Source: an uncultured Clostridia bacterium (GTDB lineage Bacteria > Bacillota > Clostridia > Peptostreptococcales > Anaerovoracaceae). Taken from it: DNA of 64,000 nt. Shown one piece after another: positions 34,702 through 44,418 of this stretch (position 1 is its first letter; each line of letters opens with the position of its first letter). Below the pieces are notes generated by a model that saw only the letters and a program-made list of their open reading frames with translations, did no database searches and was not told where the DNA came from. The stretch is from assembly GCA_937900415.1 (NCBI GenBank), contig CALCEY010000012.1, positions 1-64,000 of the forward strand. Direction: 5' to 3'. The translations under genes and the position numbers were made by a program.

Positions 34702-34825
34702 TTCTTTTTCCTCTTCTTTTTATCTTCTTTTCAGCTTAATCATTTTAACACAGTTAAAACAAGAATAAAATACGGAATTAAGTATATACTTTTTTCAATA
34801 ACTTATCAGCATATTTTTATAAATT

Positions 34826-34843
34826 ATATTGAAATTTCAATAT
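34826..34843. promoter_or_regulatory. Perfect 18-bp palindrome, candidate TetR operator
   Basis: ATATTGAAATTTCAATAT is a perfect palindrome in the gap between the divergent TetR gene (from 34925) and the TIGR00300/decarboxylase genes. Position and symmetry suit a TetR-family operator controlling one or both. Confidence 0.5.
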
Positions 34844-34924
34844 TTTTTTATTATACTAAATTCTATACTATAAATTGTATCAAAAAATAAACATATAAAA
34901 CAAGGAGAGGAGTGCAAGCTCATA

Positions 34925-35509
34925 GTGAAAAAGAAATCCTCCAGAAACACAAAAGGAAAAATCGTCTCCGCTGCATGGCGGCTGTTTTATCAGCAAGGAT
35001 ACGATGACACGACTATAGATGAGATAGTTGAAGCCTCCGGTACCTCCAAAGGTTCTTTCTATCATTACTTCGACGGGAAGGACGCTCTGCTCAGCTCCTT
35101 ATCCTATCTGTTCGATGAAAAATATGAAGAACTTATAGAAACCATGGACGACAATCTTTCTCCCATAGATAAGCTCATATACTTGAACAAGGAGCTGTTT
35201 CTGATGATTGAAAACACGGTTTCCGTTGATTTGCTGTCCCAGCTGTTCGCAAGCCAGCTCATAACCAGCGGCGAGAAGCATCTGCTTTCGACAAACAGAA
35301 CCTATTACAAGCTCCTGAGACAAATCGCCATAGACGGTCAGCAAAGCGGATATTTCAGAGAAGAGCTTTCGATAAACGACATCACCAGAGCATATGCCAT
35401 GTTCGAGCGTGGTCTGATGTACGACTGGTGCCTTTGCAACGGAAATTATTCGCTTTGCCAGTATTCGGCGACGGTGCTGCCTCTGTTTTTAAAGGGGCTT
35501 TGCAAATAG
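34925..35509 (+). CDS. TetR/AcrR-family transcriptional regulator
   Basis: 194 aa starting at GTG 34925 (site GGAGAGG). The N-terminal helix-turn-helix (about 8-55) shows the family pattern KIVSAAWRLFYQQGYDDTTIDEIVEASGTSKGSFYHYFDGKDALL; the rest is a helical ligand-binding domain with several cysteines near the end. It is divergent from the ornithine-metabolism genes, so it probably controls them. The ligand is unknown. Confidence 0.88.
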   Translation: MKKKSSRNTKGKIVSAAWRLFYQQGYDDTTIDEIVEASGTSKGSFYHYFDGKDALLSSLSYLFDEKYEELIETMDDNLSPIDKLIYLNKELFLMIENTVSVDLLSQLFASQLITSGEKHLLSTNRTYYKLLRQIAIDGQQSGYFREELSINDITRAYAMFERGLMYDWCLCNGNYSLCQYSATVLPLFLKGLCK

Positions 35510-35569
35510 AAAGCAAAGTCCTCCTTTCTTTCATCTGCTGCGGCCGTCCCTTCAAAAGACCTAAAGTCA

Positions 35570-35615
35570 AAAAGACGGATCGCGCTTTGCTTTGCGCCTC
35601 TCCGTCCTTTTATAT
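35570..35615 (+). terminator. Terminator between TetR and the convergent peptidase gene
   Basis: AAAAAGACGGATCGCGC...GCGCCTCTCCGTCCTTTTATATTT forms a long, slightly imperfect stem (GACGGA/TCCGTC plus CGCGC/GCGCC) with a T-rich tail on the plus strand and an A run on the other side, so it may act in both directions. Confidence 0.7.
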
Positions 35616-35671
35616 TTCATATGATTGTTTTATTCCTGCCGACTATTCTGTTTCCAAAGTTTCTTTGCTGT

Positions 35672-37129
35672 TTATTCCTCACACATTTTTCTGAGCAGCA
35701 ATAAAAGAAACTCCCAGAAAGGCTTAACAGAACAAAGATCAAGATATTCCTTAGGCGTATGCGCCCCCTTGCTGAGAGGCGCTATTGCGATACAGTCCAT
35801 ATCGGGAAGCGCGCCTAAAATTATGCCTGTTTCGGCACACGCATTTTCTTTCTCGGTCTTGAGTTCTCTTCCCGTCATTTCCCTATATGCCTCAAAGCAC
35901 AGTTCCCTGAGAGGAGAATTCTTGCGGTACGGCCAGCCCGAAAAGCTGTCCTTCACTGTAAGCTCAGCGCCGCAAAGCTCCATAAGAAGCTTCATCCTTT
36001 CGACCAGTTCTTCCTTTACCGCATCCCACGGAGATCTGACCATTGTCTCTACTTCAAAGCAATCGTCCTTTAATAATATTTCAACGGTATTGTTGGAGCA
36101 CAGTACGGTCTCCTTTTCCTGCCAGTCTCTCTTGGTCACGCCGAAAGGCATCAGATACAAAACTCTCTCCAAAGCTCTGCTGGATTTCTCGTCCAGCATC
36201 GTATCCGGCTCTTTTCCGCAATATTTTTCAAAGGCTATTGTAAGATTTTTCTCAGGGTCTTCGTATTCATCGCATATCCTTTTAGCTTCCTCTGCCACAA
36301 GGGAAGAGGCAATTTCCGCATCATCTTCCCTGAGAGCGATAACAGCGTTCATTTCCGGAGCGATACCACTGAGCCTTTCAAGACCTGTGACGACCATGTT
36401 AAATTTTACCTTTTCCGACAGACGGCACAATATCCTGCCCATAGCCAAAACGGCGCTCAGCCTTCCGGAGTCTATCATCAGTCCTCCGTGACCGCCCAGA
36501 AGTCCTGCGATTTTAATTTCCATAAGGCAGCCGCTGAGCTTCTCTCTTGAAACCGGAAGCTCGGCAAGACAGACGGCGGCTCCGGCTGTAGACACGCATA
36601 TAGTCTCGGGGTCGCCACAGTCCATATTCATCATTCTCCTCGATTTTATTCTGGAAAAATCCACATATCTTATGCCTGTAAGGCCTGTCTCTTCAGTTAC
36701 CGTAAAGAGCATTTCGAGGGGTGGATGCACAGCCGTATCATCTTCCATAAGCGCAAGCATGTTCATCATGCCTACTGCGTTATCAGCTCCGAGGGTAGTT
36801 CCGTCGGCATAGAGATATCTGTCGTCTACCAGATGAGTTTTGATTGGGTCTGTTAAAAAGTCATGGTCTGACGTTTCTTCTTTCGCCGGAACCATATCCA
36901 TGTGCGCCTGCATTAAAAACGGCGGTACGTTTTCATATCCCTGGCTGGCGTTGACATAAACTATGAGGTTCCCCGCCTCGTCTTCAAAATATTCATGCCC
37001 GCATTTTTCCGCAAAGTTCTTTATGTATGCGCAAAGAGCCTGCTCGTGTCCCGAAACATGAGGAATTTCACATATATTTTTAAAGTGCGTCAACACCTTC
37101 TTGGGCTCGAATTTATCTGTATAATCCAT
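35672..37129 (-). CDS. pepD: Aminoacyl-histidine dipeptidase (PepD-like, M20)
   Basis: 485 aa M20/M28-clan di-zinc peptidase that cleaves Xaa-His and other dipeptides in the cytosol. Metal-site motifs: QAHMDMV (His76, Asp78), TTLGADNAVG (bridging Asp), TVTEETGLTG (catalytic Glu and metal Glu) and MNMDCGD. Length agrees with the family (about 480-490). It lies after oppA on the same strand, separated by a hairpin, so imported peptides and their hydrolysis are linked. Confidence 0.92.
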   Translation of the reverse strand: MDYTDKFEPKKVLTHFKNICEIPHVSGHEQALCAYIKNFAEKCGHEYFEDEAGNLIVYVNASQGYENVPPFLMQAHMDMVPAKEETSDHDFLTDPIKTHLVDDRYLYADGTTLGADNAVGMMNMLALMEDDTAVHPPLEMLFTVTEETGLTGIRYVDFSRIKSRRMMNMDCGDPETICVSTAGAAVCLAELPVSREKLSGCLMEIKIAGLLGGHGGLMIDSGRLSAVLAMGRILCRLSEKVKFNMVVTGLERLSGIAPEMNAVIALREDDAEIASSLVAEEAKRICDEYEDPEKNLTIAFEKYCGKEPDTMLDEKSSRALERVLYLMPFGVTKRDWQEKETVLCSNNTVEILLKDDCFEVETMVRSPWDAVKEELVERMKLLMELCGAELTVKDSFSGWPYRKNSPLRELCFEAYREMTGRELKTEKENACAETGIILGALPDMDCIAIAPLSKGAHTPKEYLDLCSVKPFWEFLLLLLRKMCEE

Positions 37130-37155
37130 TTAATGCCTCCAAAAGTCAAAAGAAT

Positions 37156-37181
37156 GTGCGGCCGCAAAATCACGGCCGCAC
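37156..37181 (-). terminator. Hairpin between oppA and pepD
   Basis: A perfect 9-bp GC-rich stem, GTGCGGCCG/CGGCCGCAC, with an 8-nt loop, 19 nt past the oppA stop. On the minus strand it is followed by ATTCTTTTGACTTTTGG, a weak T run, so it may be a partial terminator or an mRNA stabiliser that sets oppA above pepD. Confidence 0.6.
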
Positions 37182-37199
37182 CACAATAATCAATGTCTT

Positions 37200-38726
37200 T
37201 TACTCTGCAAAGCTCCATTCATAGAAGTAGTATGTATGAACTGTCGAGTCATGTACAACACCTTCTAAATTGCTGTTCCATGCATAAATGAGCTCGTGAT
37301 GGAAAATAGGTACGGAAGGAGCTAAGTCGATTATGTAAGCAATCAGTTCTTTGTAAAGTTCTTCACGCTTAGCCTGATCTCCTTCGCTTTCAGCCTTGGC
37401 AAACATTTCATCAACATATTTATCACTCAGCTGTGAGAAGTTGTTTCCGCCTATTCCGGAAGTTCCGTACTGACATACGTTGTATGAGAAGTCAGCTCTG
37501 TATGACAGAGTCTGAGTCATCATAGAGAAGTTTCCGCTTTCAGCGTCTTCATCCGGCGTTGAAGTATTACGCAGTTCGATTTTAACTCCTATATCAGCTA
37601 AATTCTGCTGATAAATCTGAGCCGCCTTTTCCAGGTATGTTCCACCCATTACGTCAAGAACAACACCGTAATCTGACAAGTTCAGTCCGTCAGGATATCC
37701 TGCTTCAGCAAGAAGTTCTTTAGCCTTGTCAGGGTCATAAGTTACTTCTTCCGCACCGGCAAAGTCAACTCCGAAGCAGTTAGCGTCGCTGGCCTGCAAA
37801 CGTGCCGGAGTAGCGTATCCTTCATAAGCTACGTCTATTATAGTCTGCTTGTCGCATGCATAGTTGAGAGCCTGACGTACAAGCTTATTGTCCAGAGGCT
37901 TAACCGTAGTGTTGATTGCAAATACAGCCGTCTTGAGAGTCTGCACTTCTTTTACGGTAAACTTGTCATTATCCTTAATGTTGTCCATCTGAGTAGGTTC
38001 AACTCTCATAATATCCATCTCGCCTGTTTCCAGCTGAACTGTAGCAGTTGAAGTGTCTCCTACGCAACGGAGTTCAAGACTCTTAAGGTTGGCAGGACCG
38101 AGTCTGTAATCTTCAAAGCTCTTCAGCTGAGCTGCAGTGGCAGGATCAATGGAAACCAGTTCGTAAGGGCCGGTTCCGCAAGCTTTATCGTTAAATTTAC
38201 CATCATTTTCAGTTACGAATTTTTCGCTCATGATAGGCACTTCGTTAGTGTACACCAGGAAGAGCGGCGTAATCTTGCTAAGTGTAATTTTTACAGTATA
38301 ATCGTCAACCGCTTCAACTTTTTCGATCATTTCAACGAAGTTCTTCTTTGCAGCCGTTTCCATGAACTTTTCATATGAAAAGACTACATCGGATGCCTTC
38401 ATGGTCTCTCCGTTATGGAAAACGGCGTCATCAACCAGATTGAAGGTGTATTCAAGACCGTTGTCGCTTACAGTCCAGTCTTTCGCAAGGCAAGGCTTTA
38501 CACTTCCGTCATCTTGAGTGATTGCCAGAGTTTCATATACCTGGTCAAACACCATCTGGTCGGAGTTTGCAGTTGTGTCATACGGAACCATAGTATTGAA
38601 TATATCAGGCACGTATACAACAATTGTGTCATCTTCAGATTTTTTGCTACCGCCTCCGCCGCCGCAAGCTGTAAATAAGCTCATGACTAATACGAAAACC
38701 AGAAGCACCGTGATTTTCTTTTTCAT
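37200..38726 (-). CDS. oppA: Peptide ABC transporter substrate-binding lipoprotein
   Basis: 508 aa family 5 solute-binding protein. A lipoprotein signal ends MSLFTACGG, with Cys21 as anchor, followed by a Gly/Ser/Lys linker. The body has LAKDWTVSDNGLEYTFNL, VFHNGETMKASDVVFSYEKF, GTGPYELV and TYDPDKAKELLAEAGYPDG, all family hallmarks. It captures oligopeptides or dipeptides (nickel-binding relatives exist) for OppBCDF. It is the last transporter gene here, after a short gap that would allow higher expression. Confidence 0.9.
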   Translation of the reverse strand: MKKKITVLLVFVLVMSLFTACGGGGGSKKSEDDTIVVYVPDIFNTMVPYDTTANSDQMVFDQVYETLAITQDDGSVKPCLAKDWTVSDNGLEYTFNLVDDAVFHNGETMKASDVVFSYEKFMETAAKKNFVEMIEKVEAVDDYTVKITLSKITPLFLVYTNEVPIMSEKFVTENDGKFNDKACGTGPYELVSIDPATAAQLKSFEDYRLGPANLKSLELRCVGDTSTATVQLETGEMDIMRVEPTQMDNIKDNDKFTVKEVQTLKTAVFAINTTVKPLDNKLVRQALNYACDKQTIIDVAYEGYATPARLQASDANCFGVDFAGAEEVTYDPDKAKELLAEAGYPDGLNLSDYGVVLDVMGGTYLEKAAQIYQQNLADIGVKIELRNTSTPDEDAESGNFSMMTQTLSYRADFSYNVCQYGTSGIGGNNFSQLSDKYVDEMFAKAESEGDQAKREELYKELIAYIIDLAPSVPIFHHELIYAWNSNLEGVVHDSTVHTYYFYEWSFAE

Positions 38727-38778
38727 TGCTTTTCCCTCCTTAGTTAGGCGTGTGGTTTTATATGTAACTTTTAAATTG

Positions 38779-39753
38779 TTACCTCTGTTTGTCCATCAAC
38801 CGGCAAGCTACGAAATGTCCCTCGCTCACCTCAGTCAAAGGAATTGCACTTCCCACGCAAGACTCGCAGCAAAAATCACATCTAGGTGAAAATCTGCATC
38901 CCGGCGCAGGATCTATAGGGCTGGCTACCTCACCTCTGATAGGCTGCAATTTCTTGCTTCTCATCGAAATGTCAGGAATAGGTATCGCTGACAAAAGCGC
39001 CTTGGTATAGGGGTGAAGCGGGTTTTCAAACAACTCTTTTGCAGGAGCCTTTTCAACACAGCAGCCCATATACATTACCATTATCTCCGTGGATATATGC
39101 TTAACAACCGAAAGGTCATGGGTTATGAACATATATGTCAGCCCCATTTCCTCCTGCAAATCCATCAGCAGATTAAGAATCTGCGCCTGAATAGATACGT
39201 CCAGAGCAGAAACCGGCTCGTCGCATACTATAAATTTCGGATTTATAGCCAAGGCTCTTGCTATACATATACGCTGTCTTCTTCCTCCGTCAAGCTCATG
39301 CGGATATGAATTGTAAAGTCTTTCAGCCAAGCCTACGGTATCCATCAGCTCTCTCACACGTTTCTGCAATTCGGCCTTACCTTTGCACATGTGATTCACT
39401 TTAAGCGGAGTCGCAATGATTTCTGCTACCGATTTTCTCGGATTCAGGCTGGAATACGGATCCTGAAATATGATCTGCATCGACTGCCTGTACTGTCTCA
39501 TTTGCGCTTCGCTGGCCTTGGTTATATCATGTCCGTCAAACAAAACCTGTCCTTCAGTAGGTTTGAGCAAACGCAGTATGGTTCTGCCCAGCGTACTTTT
39601 TCCGCAGCCCGATTCGCCTACTACGCCAAGGGTAGTTCCCTTATTTATGGTCAGATTGATATCATCGACGGCATGAAGCGTTTTTCCGTTTTTCTTAAAA
39701 TATTTTTTAAGGCCGTTTACTTCAATAAGCGGAGTTTGTTCTGTCTTATTCAT
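38779..39753 (-). CDS. oppF: Oligopeptide ABC transporter ATPase OppF-like
   Basis: 324 aa. Walker A GESGCGKST (49-57), signature LDGGRRQR (a known variant of LSGGQ in this subfamily), Walker B FIVCDEPVSALD and the C-terminal oligopeptide-transporter extension with clustered cysteines (CRFSPRCDFCCESC), as found in OppD/F. It pairs with OppD as the motor. It overlaps oppD by 8 nt. Confidence 0.92.
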   Translation of the reverse strand: MNKTEQTPLIEVNGLKKYFKKNGKTLHAVDDINLTINKGTTLGVVGESGCGKSTLGRTILRLLKPTEGQVLFDGHDITKASEAQMRQYRQSMQIIFQDPYSSLNPRKSVAEIIATPLKVNHMCKGKAELQKRVRELMDTVGLAERLYNSYPHELDGGRRQRICIARALAINPKFIVCDEPVSALDVSIQAQILNLLMDLQEEMGLTYMFITHDLSVVKHISTEIMVMYMGCCVEKAPAKELFENPLHPYTKALLSAIPIPDISMRSKKLQPIRGEVASPIDPAPGCRFSPRCDFCCESCVGSAIPLTEVSEGHFVACRLMDKQR

Positions 39754-40753
39754 CTTTTTCCTCCTGTAAGCCTTTTTTACCGAACAGGTGACAGGCTATG
39801 CTGTGAGTCCCTTCAGTGTAAACGTCAGGATAAGTCTGTTTGCATATTTCCATGCAGTGCGGACATCTGTCGTGGAAGTAGCATCCGCTCGGCAAATCCG
39901 AAGGGTCAGGCATAAGTCCGTCTATAGGAGAAAGTCTCTTTGTCTCAACCTTCAGGTTCGGTATGGCGCCAAAAAGTCCTACCGTATACGGATGATGCTC
40001 TTTCTTTACATATATATCTTCCAGCGTACCGGCTTCGATAATCTTTCCGGCATACATTATAGCAACTTTATCGCAGATATTCGCTACTATACCAAGGTCA
40101 TGGGTGATAAGTATCATTGCCGTTCCCAGCTTATCTCTCAAATCGCTCATCATTGCTAAAACCTGAGCCTGTATGGTTACATCGAGCGCCGTCGTCGGTT
40201 CGTCGGCTATCAGGAGCTCCGGTTCACAGGAAAGTGCCATCGCTATAACGACACGCTGTTTCATTCCGCCGGAAAATTGATGAGGATATTCATCTTTTCT
40301 GGAAGCCGGTATACCTACCAGCTCAAGCACCTCGTCTACCCTCTTGTCAACGGGTATCTGCTCCTCACCCTCTCGCGTGCTGTTGTGGTATTCTATAGCC
40401 TCGGCAATCTGCTCGCCTACAGTCATTACCGGATTTAAAGACGTCATCGGATCCTGGAATATCATTGAGATTTTCTCGCCCCTGACCATGGTTCTCATCT
40501 CTTCTTCGGAAACCTCCAGAAGATTCTGCCCGTCAAAGGTTATGCTTCCCTCCGGAATGAGTCCCGTACGCTCAGGAAGCAGGCGAAGTATGGCAAGAGC
40601 CGTGGTCGTCTTGCCGGCTCCTGTCTCTCCCACGAGTCCGAGAGTTTCTCCCTTTTCAAGGGAAAGATCGACGCCGTTTACTGCACAGACAGGCACGTCG
40701 CCTGATTTGTACTGTACTTTAAGGTTTTTTATTTCAAGAAGCTTTTCACTCAT
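39746..40753 (-). CDS. oppD: Oligopeptide ABC transporter ATPase OppD-like
   Basis: 335 aa. Walker A GETGAGKTTT, signature FSGGMKQRV, Walker B LLIADEPTTALD, H-loop LITHDLG and the C-terminal OppD extension with CYFHDRCPHCMEIC. It is the second motor subunit, 20 bp after oppC. The two ATPases are clearly different proteins, as in Opp/Dpp systems. Confidence 0.93.
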   Translation of the reverse strand: MSEKLLEIKNLKVQYKSGDVPVCAVNGVDLSLEKGETLGLVGETGAGKTTTALAILRLLPERTGLIPEGSITFDGQNLLEVSEEEMRTMVRGEKISMIFQDPMTSLNPVMTVGEQIAEAIEYHNSTREGEEQIPVDKRVDEVLELVGIPASRKDEYPHQFSGGMKQRVVIAMALSCEPELLIADEPTTALDVTIQAQVLAMMSDLRDKLGTAMILITHDLGIVANICDKVAIMYAGKIIEAGTLEDIYVKKEHHPYTVGLFGAIPNLKVETKRLSPIDGLMPDPSDLPSGCYFHDRCPHCMEICKQTYPDVYTEGTHSIACHLFGKKGLQEEKDE

Positions 40754-40773
40754 TAGTCCATCTCCTTAACACA

Positions 40774-41685
40774 TTAGTCTTTAAGACGCGGGTCCATTGC
40801 GTCGCGCAATCCGTCGCCCAGAAGGTTGAAGGAAAGCGCCGTAAGAACTATTACTATTCCCGGTATCACGCACATATACGGATCGCTTCTTAAAAATTCT
40901 CTCGCTTCCGCTATCATAGCGCCCCATTCAGGATTAGGCGGCTGTATACCCATACCCAGATAACTCAGGCTGGATGCCGTAAGCATCAGGTTGGCTACGC
41001 CTTGCGTGGAAACGACTATTATAGGTCCAAGGGAGTTTGGAATTATTTCCTTGACTATTATTCCTATATTCTTCATGCCGCTGGCACGAGCTGCTTCAAC
41101 GTATTCCGTATCTACGATTCCAAGCACTGTAGAACGAACCAGTCTGCAATTGCCCGGTATGGCGGCCACAGTCATAGCTACTATCAAGCTGGTTGCGCTC
41201 GCTCCCATAGCGGCAACTACGCACAATGCCAGCAGAGTTTCAGGTATGGCCATGAACATATCTGTAATACGCATGATTATGCCGTCCAGCTTTCCGCCAA
41301 AGTAAGCGGCTACTGCTCCGAGAAGGCCTCCTATTATCATGCTGACTGCCATGGTTACAATACCTATGGTAAGAGAAACTCTTGAACCGAATACCATACG
41401 GATGAAAATATCTCTTCCGTAAAGGTCGGTTCCAAACCAGTGTTCAAATGAAGGCGGCTGATTTCTTATTGCACTGTCCTGCATCGTAACCACCGACTCG
41501 TCAAACAATAAGTTGGCAAAGATGGCGAGAAATATTACAATGCACAGAAAGCCCATGCTGATCACGCTGCTTTTATCTCTGAGAAGTCTGCGCCATATAT
41601 CTCTTGTCATGCTGTGTCCGCGAGTATAGGCGAGAGCGAATTCTTCTCTTTCTTTCATTTTTCGACTTCTAAATGATAATTTCAT
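40774..41685 (-). CDS. oppC: Oligopeptide ABC transporter permease OppC-like
   Basis: 303 aa with an N-terminal charged stretch (RSRKMKEREEF) and six membrane spans. The OppC N-terminal domain includes HWFGTDLYGRDIFIRMVFGSRVSL, and the coupling loop is EAARASGMKNIGIIVKEIIPNSLGPIIV. It forms the channel with OppB, encoded 24 bp upstream. Confidence 0.93.
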   Translation of the reverse strand: MKLSFRSRKMKEREEFALAYTRGHSMTRDIWRRLLRDKSSVISMGFLCIVIFLAIFANLLFDESVVTMQDSAIRNQPPSFEHWFGTDLYGRDIFIRMVFGSRVSLTIGIVTMAVSMIIGGLLGAVAAYFGGKLDGIIMRITDMFMAIPETLLALCVVAAMGASATSLIVAMTVAAIPGNCRLVRSTVLGIVDTEYVEAARASGMKNIGIIVKEIIPNSLGPIIVVSTQGVANLMLTASSLSYLGMGIQPPNPEWGAMIAEAREFLRSDPYMCVIPGIVIVLTALSFNLLGDGLRDAMDPRLKD

Positions 41686-41709
41686 AATTGATACTTGCCC
41701 TCCAGTCTG

Positions 41710-42645
41710 CTACTTCGCATATTTTGCCTTGATACGCGGGTCTATGAATGCATAAACCAAATCTACCGCAAGCATTATCACTGCAAAGAAAAATGCCAGC
41801 AGCAGTACGCACGCCAGTACGCAAGGTGTATCTTTAGCTTCAATGGATAATACGATCAGATTGCCGAGTCCGGGCAAGTTAAATACGCTTTCTGCTATTA
41901 CGGAGCCTCCGAGAATTGCTCCGAAGGAAGAACCGATAGTCGTAATTACCGGCAGCAGAGCATTTTTAAGTGCATGCTTATAAATAATCGTATTTTCGGG
42001 AATTCCCTTTGATCTGGCTGTTCTGACATAGTCCTGCCTGATTTCCTCAAGCATTGTGGAACGCGTCATACGCAGGATTTTTGAACCGTACGGAACTCCT
42101 ACCGTAATTGTAGGCAATATGTAACTTGTCCATCCGTACGTAATTCCTCCTGAAGGAAGCCATCCAAGGTTCAATGAAAAGATAAGTATCAAAAGCATTG
42201 CCAGCCAGAAAGTAGGCATCGCTACCAGTACGGTAGATGCTACACGAAGAAAGCTGTCGGACTTTGAATACTGCTTAACTGCCGAATAAACACCGAGCGG
42301 CAGTCCCATTACTGTAGCCAAAATCATTCCTAAAAATGCCAGAGTCAAGCTTACCGGAACTCTGTCAAAGATGTCCTGAAATACAGGATTTCCCGTTCTG
42401 TATGATTCTCCGAAATCAAGGTCTACAACTATGCCCTTGATATATTCAAAGAAACGGATCCAGAACGGCTGATCCAAGCCCAGTTCCACTCTAAGCTGTT
42501 CACGAGCTTCAACGGATGATTCCGGCCCTAAAATACGTATGGCCGGATCGCCCGGCGTAAAGTCCATGATAGTAAAAATAATGAATGCTACACCAATCAG
42601 AATAGGTATTAGAATTAGTAGTCTCTTAACGGTGTATTTTACCAT
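41710..42645 (-). CDS. oppB: Oligopeptide ABC transporter permease OppB-like
   Basis: 311 aa, six spans; DppB/OppB marks are MVKYTVKRLLILIPILIGVAFIIF at the start, FTPGDPA, and the EAA coupling loop YVRTARSKGIPENTIIYKHALKNALLP. An AGGAGGCG site precedes the ATG. First gene of the operon, with a good promoter 40 bp upstream. Confidence 0.93.
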   Translation of the reverse strand: MVKYTVKRLLILIPILIGVAFIIFTIMDFTPGDPAIRILGPESSVEAREQLRVELGLDQPFWIRFFEYIKGIVVDLDFGESYRTGNPVFQDIFDRVPVSLTLAFLGMILATVMGLPLGVYSAVKQYSKSDSFLRVASTVLVAMPTFWLAMLLILIFSLNLGWLPSGGITYGWTSYILPTITVGVPYGSKILRMTRSTMLEEIRQDYVRTARSKGIPENTIIYKHALKNALLPVITTIGSSFGAILGGSVIAESVFNLPGLGNLIVLSIEAKDTPCVLACVLLLAFFFAVIMLAVDLVYAFIDPRIKAKYAK

Positions 42646-42684
42646 GCTACGCCTCCTGATAGATTTAAGTTTTAACCTTATACA

Positions 42685-42713
42685 TTTTATAACTTCTTAA
42701 CTTTTATCTCAAT
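42685..42713 (-). promoter_or_regulatory. Promoter of the opp operon
   Basis: Minus-strand TTGAGA (42713-42708), 17 bp, TAAAAT (42690-42685), 40 bp before oppB. A second, upstream candidate (TTGAAC - 17 bp - TATTAT) overlaps an inverted repeat ATTAGT/ACTAAT (42772-42789), which might be an operator. Confidence 0.6.
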
Positions 42714-43098
42714 TGAACGTCGTTCTTTTATCTGTTTTTTAAAGATTCCACGAAGAAGCTATAAAATGTACATTAGTTATATTACTAATAATATCAGTTT
42801 TTCTTACAAAGTTCAACAAAAAATAAACAAAACTTTAAGAAAAACACATCCATTTTTCAAATATTAACAGAGACCGTCCCTGCATTGAAGACTTTAACCA
42901 CATAATGCAAGGCGATCCCTTTTTATTCTTTTTATCGTTTCCAGGACGTCAAACAGCGCAAAACTGCAGGGTTCCCTTCAGTCCGGCGGTATATTCCTTC
43001 CACGAAAGCAGGGATGCCCGGCAAGCCCCGTCAAAAGCGAGAAGATTCTGTCGCCGTCAGCCTCCCGATTATCCGAATTATCTTATTTATCCAAAGCT
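42714..43098. other. Gene-free stretch between opp and serS
   Basis: No credible ORF on either strand. The half near opp is very AT-rich with the ATTAGT/ACTAAT dyad. The half near serS is GC-richer and holds several hairpins, the best being CCTTGCATT/AATGCAGGG (42877-42911 on the minus strand). I saw no T-box or known riboswitch signature. It may be a long 3' region of the serS transcript or an unrecognised RNA. Confidence 0.35.

Positions 43099-44418
<1,320 letters not shown>

Noticed and set aside
39270..39330. OppF signature LDGGRRQR as a damaged ABC signature
   Set aside because: This variant is usual in a subfamily of oligopeptide-transporter ATPases; Walker A and B are intact.
43000..43098. 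Possible T-box element near serS
   Set aside because: The DNA lies downstream, not upstream, of serS, and no T-box antiterminator consensus was found on either strand.
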